A stretch of DNA of 64,000 nt from Micromonospora sp. WMMD980. Its GTDB lineage: Bacteria > Actinomycetota > Actinomycetes > Mycobacteriales > Micromonosporaceae. The stretch is taken from the NCBI RefSeq assembly GCF_029626035.1, contig NZ_JARUBE010000003.1, forward strand, positions 5,642,001-5,706,000, given 5' to 3'. This document shows positions 15,456-23,840 of this stretch, in pieces (positions within the stretch are counted from its first letter, which is position 1; each line of letters begins with the position of its first letter). The position numbers were made by a program, and so were the translations under genes. A model generated the notes under the pieces. It was not told the origin of the DNA. It ran no database searches and was given only the letters and a program-made list of their open reading frames with translations.

Positions 15456-16841
15456 CGCCTGTCTGCGCTGGTAGTGGGCCCGTCGGGCTCGGGCTTGGGA
15501 TGTTCGTCGCCAGATCGACCAGTGCAGGGTGTGCGCGGGTGGGAGCGTCACGGCGAGAACGAAGGCGTTGAGGAGTCGGCGGATCTCGGCGACGGTCAGC
15601 GCGATGATCTCCGGGTCGGTGTCGGGCTGCTGGGCGGCGATGATGGTCAGGACGGCCAGGGCGAGCATGGCCAGGGTGATGAATCGGTGCCACCCGGCCC
15701 AGCCGCGGACCTGGTAGTGGTCGAGGCCGACTTGGCCTTTGCCGGTCTGGAACAGCTCTTCGATGCTCCAGCGGGAGCCGGCCACGGTGACGAGGGTGTG
15801 CAGCGGGACGGGGCGGGGTGACCAGCACAGGTAGAAGGCCAACTCACCGGTGGTGCGGTTGCGGCGGATCAGCAGCCACCGGTGCTCGACGGGGCTGGTG
15901 GCGGTGGTGATCCAGGCCCACAGGTAGTCGCGGGGACCTTTCGCTCCCGGCCCGCAACTATGCAGTTGCCACTCGGCGGTGGGGATCCGGTCGGCGAGGT
16001 CGTCGACGCGGATCAGGGTGCGACCGTCGTTGATGTGCACGCGTCGGTCGCAGCCGACGGCCAGAACGTAGCCGATCCCGCGGTGTTCGAGGTCAGCGCG
16101 TAGGCCGGGATCGGCGCCGTAGACCTCGTCGCCGGTCACCCACCCGAACGGGACTCCGGCATCCAGCGCGGCGGCGATCATCTGCCGGGCGAGGGCAGGC
16201 TTCGTGGCGAACCCGACCTGGTCGGGGACGCCGGCGGCGGCGAGGCGGTCGGGCTGCTGACACCAGGTCGTCTCGGGCAGGTAGAGCCGACGGTCGATCA
16301 TCGCCCGCCCCTCGGGCGAGACGTAGGCCAGGAACACCCCGACCTGGCTGTTCTCGACACGTCCGGCGGTGCCGGTGTACTGCCGCTGGACCCCGACCGA
16401 GCACAGACCCTTCTTCAGGAACCCGGTCTCGTCGCAGGCCAGCACCGCGTCGGGGTGCCCGAGCTGCTCGATCAGCCAGGCCCGAACGTCGTCGCGGACG
16501 CCATCGGCGTCCCACACCGCCGTGCGAAGCAGCCGCTGCATCGCCTGTGGATCCTCGTGACCCGCCCGTTCCGCAAGCGACCAGCAGGTCTTGCGTTCCA
16601 CGCCCGACAACAGCCCTTCCACGAACTGCCCGGCGGTCCGACGGGGCTCCGCCCGCACGAACCGGCCAGCGACACGCGCCACCGCCTCGTCCAGGACGAC
16701 CCGCCACCCGGCGGGGTCTACGCTGTGGCACGCGGCCACCGCACGATCTTCGATTGTCCTCACAAACCATCGATGATCAACGCGGTGGCCGTCTTCATGC
16801 CCGCGCCACGCCCAACGCCAAAGCCAAGTGACGTTGGAGTA
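15440..16841 (-). mobile_element. IS701-family insertion sequence, 1402 bp, structurally intact
   Basis: Bounded by 16-bp perfect terminal inverted repeats (TACTCCAACGTCACTT) and a 4-bp CTAG direct duplication on both sides (15436-15439 and 16842-16845). It contains one transposase gene of 437 codons without internal stops. CTAG/YTAR targets and 4-bp duplications are characteristic of the IS701 family as I know it. The intact duplication and uninterrupted gene suggest a recent insertion. It landed in the gap between DUF5926 and the RsbW-like gene, at the promoter of the former. Confidence 0.93.
15450..16763 (-). CDS. IS701-family DDE transposase
   Basis: 437 residues. DDE signatures are ACDETGFLKKG (first Asp, with the KK-G pattern of IS701/IS4-like enzymes), GDEVYGADPGLRADLE (second Asp) and SRWSIEELFQTGKGQVGLDHYQVR (the Glu of the YREK-like region, here S-R-W-S-I-E-E). 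Frequent tryptophans and HRF...LAMLALAVL near the C-terminus fit the family. GTG 16763 is the only sensible start. The stop codon lies 11 nt inside the left terminal repeat boundary, so the gene fills nearly the whole element. No frameshift is visible, so it should be functional. Confidence 0.93.
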   Translation of the reverse strand: MRTIEDRAVAACHSVDPAGWRVVLDEAVARVAGRFVRAEPRRTAGQFVEGLLSGVERKTCWSLAERAGHEDPQAMQRLLRTAVWDADGVRDDVRAWLIEQLGHPDAVLACDETGFLKKGLCSVGVQRQYTGTAGRVENSQVGVFLAYVSPEGRAMIDRRLYLPETTWCQQPDRLAAAGVPDQVGFATKPALARQMIAAALDAGVPFGWVTGDEVYGADPGLRADLEHRGIGYVLAVGCDRRVHINDGRTLIRVDDLADRIPTAEWQLHSCGPGAKGPRDYLWAWITTATSPVEHRWLLIRRNRTTGELAFYLCWSPRPVPLHTLVTVAGSRWSIEELFQTGKGQVGLDHYQVRGWAGWHRFITLAMLALAVLTIIAAQQPDTDPEIIALTVAEIRRLLNAFVLAVTLPPAHTLHWSIWRRTSQARARRAHYQRRQAK

Positions 16842-16845
16842 CTAG
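16826..16845. repeat. Right end of the IS701-family element: inverted repeat and target duplication CTAG
   Basis: AAGTGACGTTGGAGTA (16826-16841) is followed by CTAG (16842-16845). Confidence 0.9.
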
Positions 16846-16891
16846 AGCCCGGGCGGCGCCGCCGGGGGCAGGACCCGCCCTGCCCGCCCGG

Positions 16892-17377
16892 TCAGCCGGC
16901 GGCGACCAGGTCGGGCCGGTGCGACCGGGCCGGGTCGAACTCGGCCCACACGCTCTGGCCCAGGCCGTCCCGCTCGACGCCCCACCGGCTGGAGAGCCCG
17001 GCGACGATGTGCAGCCCGCGCCCGTCCACCGCGTCGGGTGCGGCGACCCGGAGCCGCGGGCCGGCGCCGGCGCCGCCGTCGGTGACCCGGAGCTGGACGC
17101 TCGGCCCACGATCGGTGGCGCGCAGCCGCCAGGCCACCCGGACCACGCCGCCGGGCAGCGCCTCGGCGTGCCGGACCGCGTTGCCGACCAGTTCGGCGAG
17201 GACCGCGACCAGGTCGGCCAGCAGCGCCGGGGGTACGAGGCCGGTCAGCTCGTCGGCGAGCCGGTGCCGCGCCACGCGCGCGCCGGTCGCGTGGTGGGGT
17301 ACCACCACGCACCACGCACGTTCGGCCGGTCGCGTCGACACCGTCGTCCCTTCCACCGCCGTGGACACCCGGTTCAT
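16892..17377 (-). CDS. RsbW-like ATP-binding protein (HATPase_c_2, anti-sigma/serine kinase type)
   Basis: 161 residues of a GHKL ATPase without a dimerisation domain, as in anti-sigma-factor serine kinases. The N box is LAELVGNAVRHA, G1 is VTDGGAGAG and G2 is DGRGLHIVAGLSSRWG. In actinobacteria such proteins phosphorylate anti-anti-sigma factors or act as orphan switch kinases. ATG 17377 overlaps the stop of the upstream histidine kinase as ATGA, so the two are made together. No STAS-domain or sigma gene is nearby, so the partner is unknown. The long frame upstream of ATG 17377 overlaps the kinase and is not used. Confidence 0.87.
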   Translation of the reverse strand: MNRVSTAVEGTTVSTRPAERAWCVVVPHHATGARVARHRLADELTGLVPPALLADLVAVLAELVGNAVRHAEALPGGVVRVAWRLRATDRGPSVQLRVTDGGAGAGPRLRVAAPDAVDGRGLHIVAGLSSRWGVERDGLGQSVWAEFDPARSHRPDLVAAG

Positions 17378-18828
17378 CCCCGGGGCAGCCGCACCTCCGC
17401 GACCGTACCCCCGCCGGTTCTCGGTCGCAGGGATACCCACCCGTTCTGCTGTTCAACGATCTGCCGGACGAGATAGAGACCCAACCCGGCGCCCGGGTAG
17501 CGCCGGCGGTCGCCGGACTCGCCCTGCCAGAACCGGTCGAAGGCCCGTTCCACGTGCTCCGGCCGGATGCCGATGCCCCGGTCGGCGACCCGGAACGAGA
17601 CCGTGCGCTCGTTCGCGTCGGCGCCGATCTCGATCGGCGTGTCCGGCAGCGAGTACTTCCCGGCGTTGGTGCCCAGCTCGGTGAGCACGGTGGCCAGGCT
17701 GTGCCGGTCGCCGATCGCCTTGGGCAGGTCGGCCGGCAGGTCGAACACGAGCCGGTGCCGCAGGTCGGCCGGCAGGTCGAGCACCGCCGCGCGCAGCGCG
17801 TCGACCAGGTCGAACGGGGCGGCCGGTTCCCCGCCGGGACGGCTCTCGGTGGCCGCGGTGAGCAGCCTGTCGACCAGTCGGGCCAGCTCGTTGGCGCGCT
17901 GTCCGATGATCCGCGCGGCCTGCCGCCGGTCGCCGTCGCTGAGCGACTCCCAATGGTCGGTGAGCGTGTCCGCGTACCCCTTGATGACGGTGACCGGGGT
18001 GCGCAGCTCGTGGCTGGTCACCGCGACGAAGAGGTCCCGGTCGTGGTCGCGGCGCTGTTGGTCGGTGATGTCGCGGAAGGTCACCACACGCAGCGCGTTC
18101 GGGCCGGGCAGCTCACCGGAGGTGATCCGCAGCCAGCGGCCGTCCGGCAGCCGGTGATCGAGCACCTGCCCGGACGGGGGCAGCGGGAACGGCAGCGGCC
18201 GGCTCAGCGCCTCGTTCGCCGCGCGGCCGGTCACCTGGGCGGCGGCCGGGTTCCAGAGCCGGACCCGGTGGTCGCGGTCCACCACCGCCAGCCCGTCGGC
18301 GAGCGCCGCCACGACCGGGCCGTCGCCGTGCACCGGCAGGCCGGTCTGGTCGCCGTACATGTGCGCGATGCAGGCGGCCACGTAGCCGACGACCGCGCGC
18401 TGCGAGGCGTCGAGCGCCTCGCCGGCGGGATAGAGGGCGTGCAGGCTGCCCACGGTCAGCCCGGCGATCTCGGCGCGCGCCACGATCATCCGGCGCAGCC
18501 CACGCCCGGCGACCTCGTCGGCCAGCGCGCCCGGGATCGCGTCCACCCGGACCTCCCGCACCGGGGGGCCGGCCAGCAGGCAGACGGTGGCCGGGTCGGT
18601 GGCCGGCAGCGGCCGGCCGATGACGAACTCGGCGCTGCCGGTCGCCGCGATAACCCGTCCGCCGGCCGGGGTGAACTCGACGAAGACCAGGCCCGCCGCG
18701 CCGACCGTCGGCTCGACCTCGCGGAGCAGGCGGTTGAGCACGGAGAGACCGGACTCACCGGAGTTGATCATCTTGATCACGCTGGTGTGGCCGGCGATGA
18801 GGGCGGGGTAGTCGGTTCGCTCCGGCAT
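17374..18828 (-). CDS. GAF/PAS-domain sensor histidine kinase
   Basis: 484 residues, soluble (no membrane helices). An N-terminal GAF-like domain (about 20-165: SVLNRLLREVEPTVGAAGLV...VGYVAACIAHM) is followed by a PAS domain (about 175-265: VVAALADGLAVVDRDHRVRLWNPAAAQVTG), an H-box SHELRTPVTVIKGYADTL (phospho-His) and a complete ATPase domain with N box LTELGTNAGKYS, G1 DRGIGIRPEHVERAF and G2 GAGLGLYLVRQIVE. It autophosphorylates in response to a cytoplasmic signal. There is no response regulator beside it; instead it is coupled to an RsbW-like ATPase gene. ATG 18828 is used; no Shine-Dalgarno is obvious. Confidence 0.9.
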   Translation of the reverse strand: MPERTDYPALIAGHTSVIKMINSGESGLSVLNRLLREVEPTVGAAGLVFVEFTPAGGRVIAATGSAEFVIGRPLPATDPATVCLLAGPPVREVRVDAIPGALADEVAGRGLRRMIVARAEIAGLTVGSLHALYPAGEALDASQRAVVGYVAACIAHMYGDQTGLPVHGDGPVVAALADGLAVVDRDHRVRLWNPAAAQVTGRAANEALSRPLPFPLPPSGQVLDHRLPDGRWLRITSGELPGPNALRVVTFRDITDQQRRDHDRDLFVAVTSHELRTPVTVIKGYADTLTDHWESLSDGDRRQAARIIGQRANELARLVDRLLTAATESRPGGEPAAPFDLVDALRAAVLDLPADLRHRLVFDLPADLPKAIGDRHSLATVLTELGTNAGKYSLPDTPIEIGADANERTVSFRVADRGIGIRPEHVERAFDRFWQGESGDRRRYPGAGLGLYLVRQIVEQQNGWVSLRPRTGGGTVAEVRLPRG

Positions 18829-18903
18829 GTCCCGAGTGTGCCGCGCCGTCCGCCCCGGTGACACCCCCGGCCGGTCGACCGCCCAACCGGCGGTCGACGG
18901 GAC

Positions 18904-19683
18904 TCACCGGCCCAACCGGCTCAACATGCGGGCGGGTCGGTCCGTGATGACCCCGTCCACGCCCGCTGCCAGCACCAGTTCCACGTCCTCGGGCTCGTTC
19001 ACCGTCCAGACGTAGACGGAGTGCCCGGCGGCCCGCAGCGCGGGTACCAGCCCCGGTCGGGCCCGGACCAGCTCCACCCCGGGGCCGGCGATCCGGCAAC
19101 CGAAGGGCAGCCGGCCCAGCCGCAGCAGGCGCGGCAGCACCTCCAGCAGCAGCACCGTGGGCAGTTCCGGCGCCAGCTCGTGGATCCGGCGTACGGCCAG
19201 CGGCGAGAAGGACATCACGGTCACCCGGACCGGGTCGTCCGGGCCGGGCTCGGCGAGCCCGTATCGGCGTAGCAGGCCGATCAGCCGGCGCTCGACGTCG
19301 CCCCGGTAGCGCGACGGGTGCTTCGTCTCGATCAACAGCCGGACCGGCCGACCGGCGGCCAGCACCGCGTCGAGCAGCCGCTCCAGCGTGAGCAACCGGG
19401 TGTGCGACTCGTCGAGCCCACCGGCGCCGGCGGCCGGGTGCCAGGAGCCGAAGTCGAGCACCTCCAGCTCCGCGAGCGTCCGCGCGCTGACCAGGCCGTG
19501 CCCGTTGCTGGTGCGGTCCAGCCGGCGGTCGTGCACGCAGACCAGGTGCCCGTCGCGGGTCAGCCGGACGTCGCACTCCAGCCCGTCCGCACCCTCGTCG
19601 AGCGCCCGCAGGTAGGCGGCGAGGGTGTGCTCCGGCAGGTCGTACGAGGAGCCGCGATGGGCGAAGACCAGGGGATCGGTCAT
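18904..19683 (-). CDS. glpQ: Glycerophosphodiester phosphodiesterase
   Basis: 259 residues, a TIM-barrel GDPD without signal peptide, so cytoplasmic. It hydrolyses glycerophosphodiesters to glycerol-3-phosphate and an alcohol. The catalytic signature is FAHRGSSYDLPEHTLAAY (His-Arg), followed by GADGLECDVRLTRDGHLVCVHD (metal-binding Glu-x-Asp and catalytic His), LLIETKHPSRY and the C-terminal VYVWTVNEPEDVELVLAAGVDGVITDRP. ATG 19683 starts 13 nt after the rhodanese gene stops, so the two probably form an operon driven from the rhodanese promoter. Confidence 0.93.
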   Translation of the reverse strand: MTDPLVFAHRGSSYDLPEHTLAAYLRALDEGADGLECDVRLTRDGHLVCVHDRRLDRTSNGHGLVSARTLAELEVLDFGSWHPAAGAGGLDESHTRLLTLERLLDAVLAAGRPVRLLIETKHPSRYRGDVERRLIGLLRRYGLAEPGPDDPVRVTVMSFSPLAVRRIHELAPELPTVLLLEVLPRLLRLGRLPFGCRIAGPGVELVRARPGLVPALRAAGHSVYVWTVNEPEDVELVLAAGVDGVITDRPARMLSRLGR

Positions 19684-19696
19684 GGCCGGACGTGTC

Positions 19697-20032
19697 TCAG
19701 ACGACCCGACCCGGCTGCCCGTCGTCGGTGACCACGGGGCGGCCGGCGGCGGCCCAGTCGCCCATCCCGCCCTCGACGTTGCGGACCTGGTCCCACCCGT
19801 TGCGCAGCAGGTAGCCGACCACCTGCCCGGAGCGCCCACCGGAGCGGCAGATCACCGCCACCTCGCGGTCGTCGGGCACCTCGGCGAGCCGGGCCGGCAG
19901 CTCGGTCATCGGCAGGTGGTGGGCGGCCGGCGCGTGGCCGGCGGCCCACTCGTCGTCCTCGCGGACGTCGAGCAGGTAGACGTCGTCGGGCACGGCCGAC
20001 GCGGGCACGCTGGGAAGTTGGGCTCCGAACAC
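19697..20032 (-). CDS. Rhodanese-like domain protein
   Basis: 111 residues, a single rhodanese domain of the GlpE/PspE size. The active-site loop is CRSGGRSG with the sulfur-accepting Cys, and the substrate-side motifs LLDVREDDEWAAGHAP and WAAAGRPVV are present. Such proteins move sulfane sulfur. GTG 20032 has no Shine-Dalgarno but a TAGGCT -10-like element 6 nt upstream. It precedes glpQ by 13 nt. No thiosulfate or persulfide gene is adjacent. Confidence 0.9.
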   Translation of the reverse strand: MFGAQLPSVPASAVPDDVYLLDVREDDEWAAGHAPAAHHLPMTELPARLAEVPDDREVAVICRSGGRSGQVVGYLLRNGWDQVRNVEGGMGDWAAAGRPVVTDDGQPGRVV

Positions 20033-20038
20033 GGGGAA

Positions 20039-20044
20039 AGCCTA
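20039..20044 (-). promoter_or_regulatory. Putative -10 element (TAGGCT), leaderless arrangement for rhodanese gene
   Basis: It ends 6 nt before GTG 20032. Confidence 0.5.
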
Positions 20045-20058
20045 GTCGCCCGTCCGGC

Positions 20059-20934
20059 TCAGAGCCGGTTGACCCAGCGGGGATTCGCACCGGCCCACTC
20101 CGGCACCCGGGCGTCGCGCACCGCGGTGAAGAGGTCGTCGCCGCCGGGGTCCAGCACCACGTAGGAGACCTGGTCGATGGTCTGCGGGTAGGAGGGTAGC
20201 CGCACCCCGCGCAGGGCGTCCGCCGGCAGCGCGCGCAGCGCGAAGACGAGTTCGTCCAGGGGTACGCCGTTGGTGTCGACGGTCAGCGCCCCGCCGGCCG
20301 CGCGCAGCACCCGGTCCAGCTTCACCGGGTCGCCGCGCAGGTGCGTCTCGCCGGCCCGGTCCAGTACCGCCCGCAGCATCTGCTGCTGGTGCCGTTGGCG
20401 GTCGTAGTCCCCGTTCGGCAGGTCGTAGCGCTGCCGGACGTAGTCGAGCGTCCGGGCCCCGTCCATCTGCTGGCAGCCCGGGTCGAACTGGGTCTTCGTG
20501 TGGATCGAGCGGACCGGCGTGTCCACGCACATCCGGATGCCGCCGAGCTGGTCGATCACCTGGGTGAAGCCGGAGAAGTCGACGAGCGCGGCGCCGTCGA
20601 AGCGGACCCCGGTGAGCCGGGTGAGCGTGGCGCTGAGCAGCCGGGCGCCGCCGGATCCGCCGCCGCCGTGCTCGTACGCGGCGTTGACCTTGTCCTGACC
20701 GCCGGGGAAGCCGGGCGCCGCCGGGATGGCCACCAGCAGGTCACGCGGGACGGAGATCAGGTACGCCTGCCGCATCCCGGCCGGGACGTGCACGATGAGG
20801 ACGGTGTCCGAGCGCTGGTCGTCGGGGCCGGCACCGGGCCGGTGGTCGGAGCCGATCAGCAGGTAGTTGAGTGGCTGATCCAGGTTCGTCCGCTTCGTCC
20901 GGGCGGTCGGGTCGAGCAGTTGCTCCTTGGCCAC
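20059..20934 (-). CDS. LCP (LytR-CpsA-Psr) family cell-wall ligase, N-terminus apparently frameshifted
   Basis: LCP enzymes transfer undecaprenyl-linked polysaccharides to peptidoglycan. The catalytic domain is complete: NYLLIGSDHRPGAGPDDQRSDTVLIVH, YLISVPRDLLVAIP, GGQDKVNAAYEHGG, VDFSGFTQVIDQLGG and LDYVRQRYDLPNGDYDRQRHQQQ. The first usable start in this frame is GTG 20934, which leaves no membrane anchor. In-frame sequence upstream (about 20935-21087) does encode one (WPRFLLGAGLALVLLAALG) but has no ATG or GTG. Removing one G from the G6 run at 21088-21093 joins it to ATG 21106. The true gene is therefore probably 20059-21106 with a homopolymer error or slippage. It is one of three adjacent LCP genes. 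Confidence 0.85.
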   Translation of the reverse strand: MAKEQLLDPTARTKRTNLDQPLNYLLIGSDHRPGAGPDDQRSDTVLIVHVPAGMRQAYLISVPRDLLVAIPAAPGFPGGQDKVNAAYEHGGGGSGGARLLSATLTRLTGVRFDGAALVDFSGFTQVIDQLGGIRMCVDTPVRSIHTKTQFDPGCQQMDGARTLDYVRQRYDLPNGDYDRQRHQQQMLRAVLDRAGETHLRGDPVKLDRVLRAAGGALTVDTNGVPLDELVFALRALPADALRGVRLPSYPQTIDQVSYVVLDPGGDDLFTAVRDARVPEWAGANPRWVNRL

Positions 20935-21087
20935 CGTGCGGTCGTACCGGTGGGTGAGCCAGTGCAGACCGGCGACGCCGAGCGCGGCCAGCAGGACCAG
21001 GGCGAGGCCCGCCCCGAGCAGGAACCGGGGCCAGCGGGCCGGTCGACCCCGCCCGCGTCGGTTCCGTGCTGGCCTGGACGTGACGAT

Positions 21088-21093
21088 CCCCCC
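21088..21093 (-). other. G6 homopolymer at the apparent frameshift of the LCP gene
   Basis: Six consecutive G (minus strand). With five, ATG 21106 reads MSTPRGIVTSRPARN straight into the transmembrane segment and LCP domain. With six, the frame is lost. Confidence 0.7.
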
Positions 21094-21160
21094 GTGGCGT
21101 CGACATGAGACCCGCTCACATCAGGCTACGGGGGGACCGGCCGGCCGGTGCCGGCTTCCG

Positions 21161-22381
21161 CTATTTCCGGGTGGAGAGCACGCTCGGGTTGTTGACGACG
21201 AACTCGGCGAGCTTGTCGTCCTTGACCGCCTGGAACATGTCCATGCTGAGCTGGTTGAGCGCCTCGCGGTTGTTCCCGTTGCCGTTGAAGGTGCCGCCGT
21301 TGGTGCGCAGCGCGACGAGGTCGTTGCCGGTCACGCCCTTCATGGTGAAGATGAAATCCTCGATCGAGGTGCCGCCGGTGTCCAGGACGAAGGCCTTGCC
21401 GGCCGCCTTGATCAGCGCGTTCAGCTTGAGCGGGTTGCTCAGCGTCCCGTTCTGGGACGCCTTCTTCGCCATCGCCTTGATCAGTTGCTGCTGGTTCTGC
21501 TGCCGGTCGTAGTCACCGTTGCGGAGGGTCTTGCGCTGCCGGGAGTAGTCCAGCGCCTGCCAGCCCTCCATCTCCTGGCAGCCCTTCTTGTAGGTCACGG
21601 GCTTCATGGCCTTGCCGGTCTTCTTCGCGTCCGCGTTCCACATCGGCTTGCCGTCGACCATCGACATGTGCAGCGAGGAGACCTCTTCGGTCACGCAGAT
21701 GCGCACCGTGCCGATCGCGTCGATGACGTTCTTGAAGCCGCCGAAGTTGATGATCGCGGCGCCGTCGAAGCTGATGCCGGTCATCCCCTTGATGGTCCTG
21801 GCCATCATCTGGGCACCGCCCTCCCAGCCGCCGCCGTTGCGGGCGCCGACCTGGAAAGCCGCGTTGATCTTGTCCGTGCCGCCCTTCCAGCCCGCCTTCT
21901 CGGACGGCGGGATGTGCGCCTCGGTGTCCCGGGGGATCGAGATCAGGTAAGCCTGGTCGTGGCTGGCCGGGATGTGCAGGATGATGATCGTGTCCGACCG
22001 GACGTCGTCGGCGGCCCAGCGGGCCCGCGCGTCCACGCCGAGCAGCAGCATGTCGATCGGGCCCTCGAGGCTGGCGCCACCCTCGGCGTCCGTCTTGCCC
22101 GCGTCGCCGAGCAGGTTCCGCTGGGCGATGTTGCTCGTGGCCTGACCGATCACGGCCTTGCTGCCGACGATCGCCACGCCGCTGGTCACCATCAGGATGG
22201 CGCCGAACGCCAGCGTGAGCTTCGCCCAGAGCGGGTCCTTGCGCCTGGTGCGCTTCTTCTGCCCACCGCCGCCCCCGGGGCCACGGCCGCCGGGACCGGG
22301 CTGTGTGGGGATGACCGGGGGGACCCGCCCGGAGGAACCGGGTGCCGGTGAGTGCGGGCGACGACTGGTCTGGACCGACAT
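21161..22381 (-). CDS. LCP family cell-wall ligase
   Basis: 406 residues. A Pro/Gly-rich cytoplasmic start ending in KKRTRRKD precedes one transmembrane helix (LTLAFGAILMVTSGVAIVG) and an extracytoplasmic LCP domain. That domain has DMLLLGVDARARWAADDVRSDTIII, YLISIPRDTEAHIP, TDKINAAFQVG and ALDYSRQRKTLRNGDYDRQQNQQQ. The conserved Arg and Asp residues that bind the polyprenyl pyrophosphate are all present. ATG 22381 has GGAG about 7 nt upstream. Compared with its neighbours it has extra Lys and Asn and a long insert (VDGKPMWNADAKKTGKAMK), suggesting a different glycan acceptor or donor. Together with the adjacent paralogues and the epimerase it forms a cell-envelope block. Confidence 0.93.
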   Translation of the reverse strand: MSVQTSRRPHSPAPGSSGRVPPVIPTQPGPGGRGPGGGGGQKKRTRRKDPLWAKLTLAFGAILMVTSGVAIVGSKAVIGQATSNIAQRNLLGDAGKTDAEGGASLEGPIDMLLLGVDARARWAADDVRSDTIIILHIPASHDQAYLISIPRDTEAHIPPSEKAGWKGGTDKINAAFQVGARNGGGWEGGAQMMARTIKGMTGISFDGAAIINFGGFKNVIDAIGTVRICVTEEVSSLHMSMVDGKPMWNADAKKTGKAMKPVTYKKGCQEMEGWQALDYSRQRKTLRNGDYDRQQNQQQLIKAMAKKASQNGTLSNPLKLNALIKAAGKAFVLDTGGTSIEDFIFTMKGVTGNDLVALRTNGGTFNGNGNNREALNQLSMDMFQAVKDDKLAEFVVNNPSVLSTRK

Positions 22382-22524
22382 TCGTGCTCCAGCTCGGTGA
22401 TCGGGGGCGGGACCACTTTACGTACCTGTTCCCGTTCTCGCGACCTCCTGAGGCGGGTAATCCCGTCAATCCCGGCCGATGTTCCCGAGATGTGTCCGAA
22501 CGGGCGAGGGCGAGGGGCCGGTCG

Positions 22525-23766
22525 TCAGCCGCCGGCGTTGTCGTCCGAACCCTTCTGGTTGGCCTTGACCCAGTCGGCCATCTTGTCCCCGACGATCGCC
22601 TGGTACATCGCCAGCGCCTTCTCCCGGTCGGAGACCACCACCGACTGGCCGTCGATGGTCTGCCCGCCCAGGTTCGGGCTGGTGACGAACGTCAGGTTCT
22701 CGCCGCGCAGGCTGCGGAACTGCACCGCCATGTCGGTCAACGAGAATCCCTGGTCGACCGTGACGGCGGCGGTCACCGACTTGAGGAAGTCGTTCAGCTT
22801 CTTGGGGTTGGTCAGCGTGCCGGTGCTCGCCGCCTTGCCCATCAACGCCTTCAGGAACTCCTGCTGGTGGCGCATCCGGGCGAAGTCGCCGTCCGGGAAC
22901 TGCTTGCGCTGCCGGACCCAGTCCAGCGCCTCGGCGCCGTTCATGTGGTTCACGCCCTTGGTGAACGTCCGGTACGGCTTGTGGATCGAGGTGACGGTCC
23001 GTTCCACCTTGAGGTCGACCCCGCCCAGCGCGTCGGTGACGTCCTTGAAGCCGGCGAAGTCGATGGCCATGACGTGGTCGATGCGTACGTCGGTGAAGCA
23101 CTCCACGGTCTTCACCGCGAGCGGCAGCCCGCCGAACGCGAACGCCGCGTTGATCTTGTTGCGCGAGCCCGAGTCGCAGGACGCGCCCGCGTTCTCCGGG
23201 ATCGGCACGTACAGGTCACGCGGCACGGAGACCAGGTAGGCGCGCTTGTGGTCGGCCGGGATGTGCATGACGATCAGCGTGTCCGCCCGCCACTTGCCGG
23301 CGCCGTCGACGGGTGCGTCCGGGTCCCGCGAGTCGCTGCCGACGAGCAGGATGTTGAACGCGCCGTCGACCTGCTTGGCCGGCCGGCCCCCGGTGATCTC
23401 CGAGAACGGGTCGGTGCGCGCCAGGTCGTCGTTGAGGTTGCGGGCGTAGAACCAGGCGCCGACGCCGCCGAGCAACGCCAGCACCAGCACCGCCACGCCG
23501 GCCACCAGGCCGATCCGGCCCCAGCGCGGGCGGGGACGGCGTCCCGGCCCGCCGGAGCCGCCGCCCGGCTCTCCGGGACCGGCCGGCCCGCCCGGCCCGC
23601 CGGGTCCGCCCGAGCGGGGCGCCTCGTCGTGCGGTGGGTACCAGCGGGCTTCGGTGGCGCGGGCGCGTGCGTTGGCACCCCGGCTGGAGCCGGGAACCTG
23701 GGCGCGGCCCGCGCCCCGGTTCAGGGGGCGGGAGAGGGGAGCGCCGGCAGACGAGGTCGCTGACAT
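22525..23766 (-). CDS. LCP family cell-wall ligase
   Basis: 413 residues. A long disordered N-terminus, rich in Gly/Pro (GGPGGPGGPAGPGEPGG), leads to one membrane helix (IGLVAGVAVLVLALLGGVGAWFY). The LCP domain follows: NILLVGSDSRDPDAPVDGAGKWRADTLIV, YLVSVPRDLYVPIP, RNKINAAFAFGG, MAIDFAGFKDVTDALGG and ALDWVRQRKQFPDGDFARMRHQQ. Two cysteines (ASCDSGS and VECFTDV) could form a disulfide outside the membrane. ATG 23766 is leaderless in appearance, with TACCCT 7 nt upstream. Catalytic arginines are intact, so it should be active in attaching polysaccharide or teichoic-acid-like polymers to peptidoglycan. Confidence 0.93.
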   Translation of the reverse strand: MSATSSAGAPLSRPLNRGAGRAQVPGSSRGANARARATEARWYPPHDEAPRSGGPGGPGGPAGPGEPGGGSGGPGRRPRPRWGRIGLVAGVAVLVLALLGGVGAWFYARNLNDDLARTDPFSEITGGRPAKQVDGAFNILLVGSDSRDPDAPVDGAGKWRADTLIVMHIPADHKRAYLVSVPRDLYVPIPENAGASCDSGSRNKINAAFAFGGLPLAVKTVECFTDVRIDHVMAIDFAGFKDVTDALGGVDLKVERTVTSIHKPYRTFTKGVNHMNGAEALDWVRQRKQFPDGDFARMRHQQEFLKALMGKAASTGTLTNPKKLNDFLKSVTAAVTVDQGFSLTDMAVQFRSLRGENLTFVTSPNLGGQTIDGQSVVVSDREKALAMYQAIVGDKMADWVKANQKGSDDNAGG

Positions 23767-23773
23767 GTAACCG

Positions 23774-23779
23774 AGGGTA
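23774..23779 (-). promoter_or_regulatory. Putative -10 element (TACCCT) of the third LCP gene
   Basis: It lies 7 nt before ATG 23766. Confidence 0.5.
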
Positions 23780-23840
23780 GGTCGGTCGGGCCACCGCCGC
23801 CCTCAGGCGCGCACGGCTTCCAGCCGGCTGACAGCCGGGC

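Noticed and set aside
15440..16841. Composite transposon carrying the neighbouring kinase genes
   Set aside because: Only one IS copy with its own CTAG duplication is present; the flanking genes are ordinary chromosomal ones.
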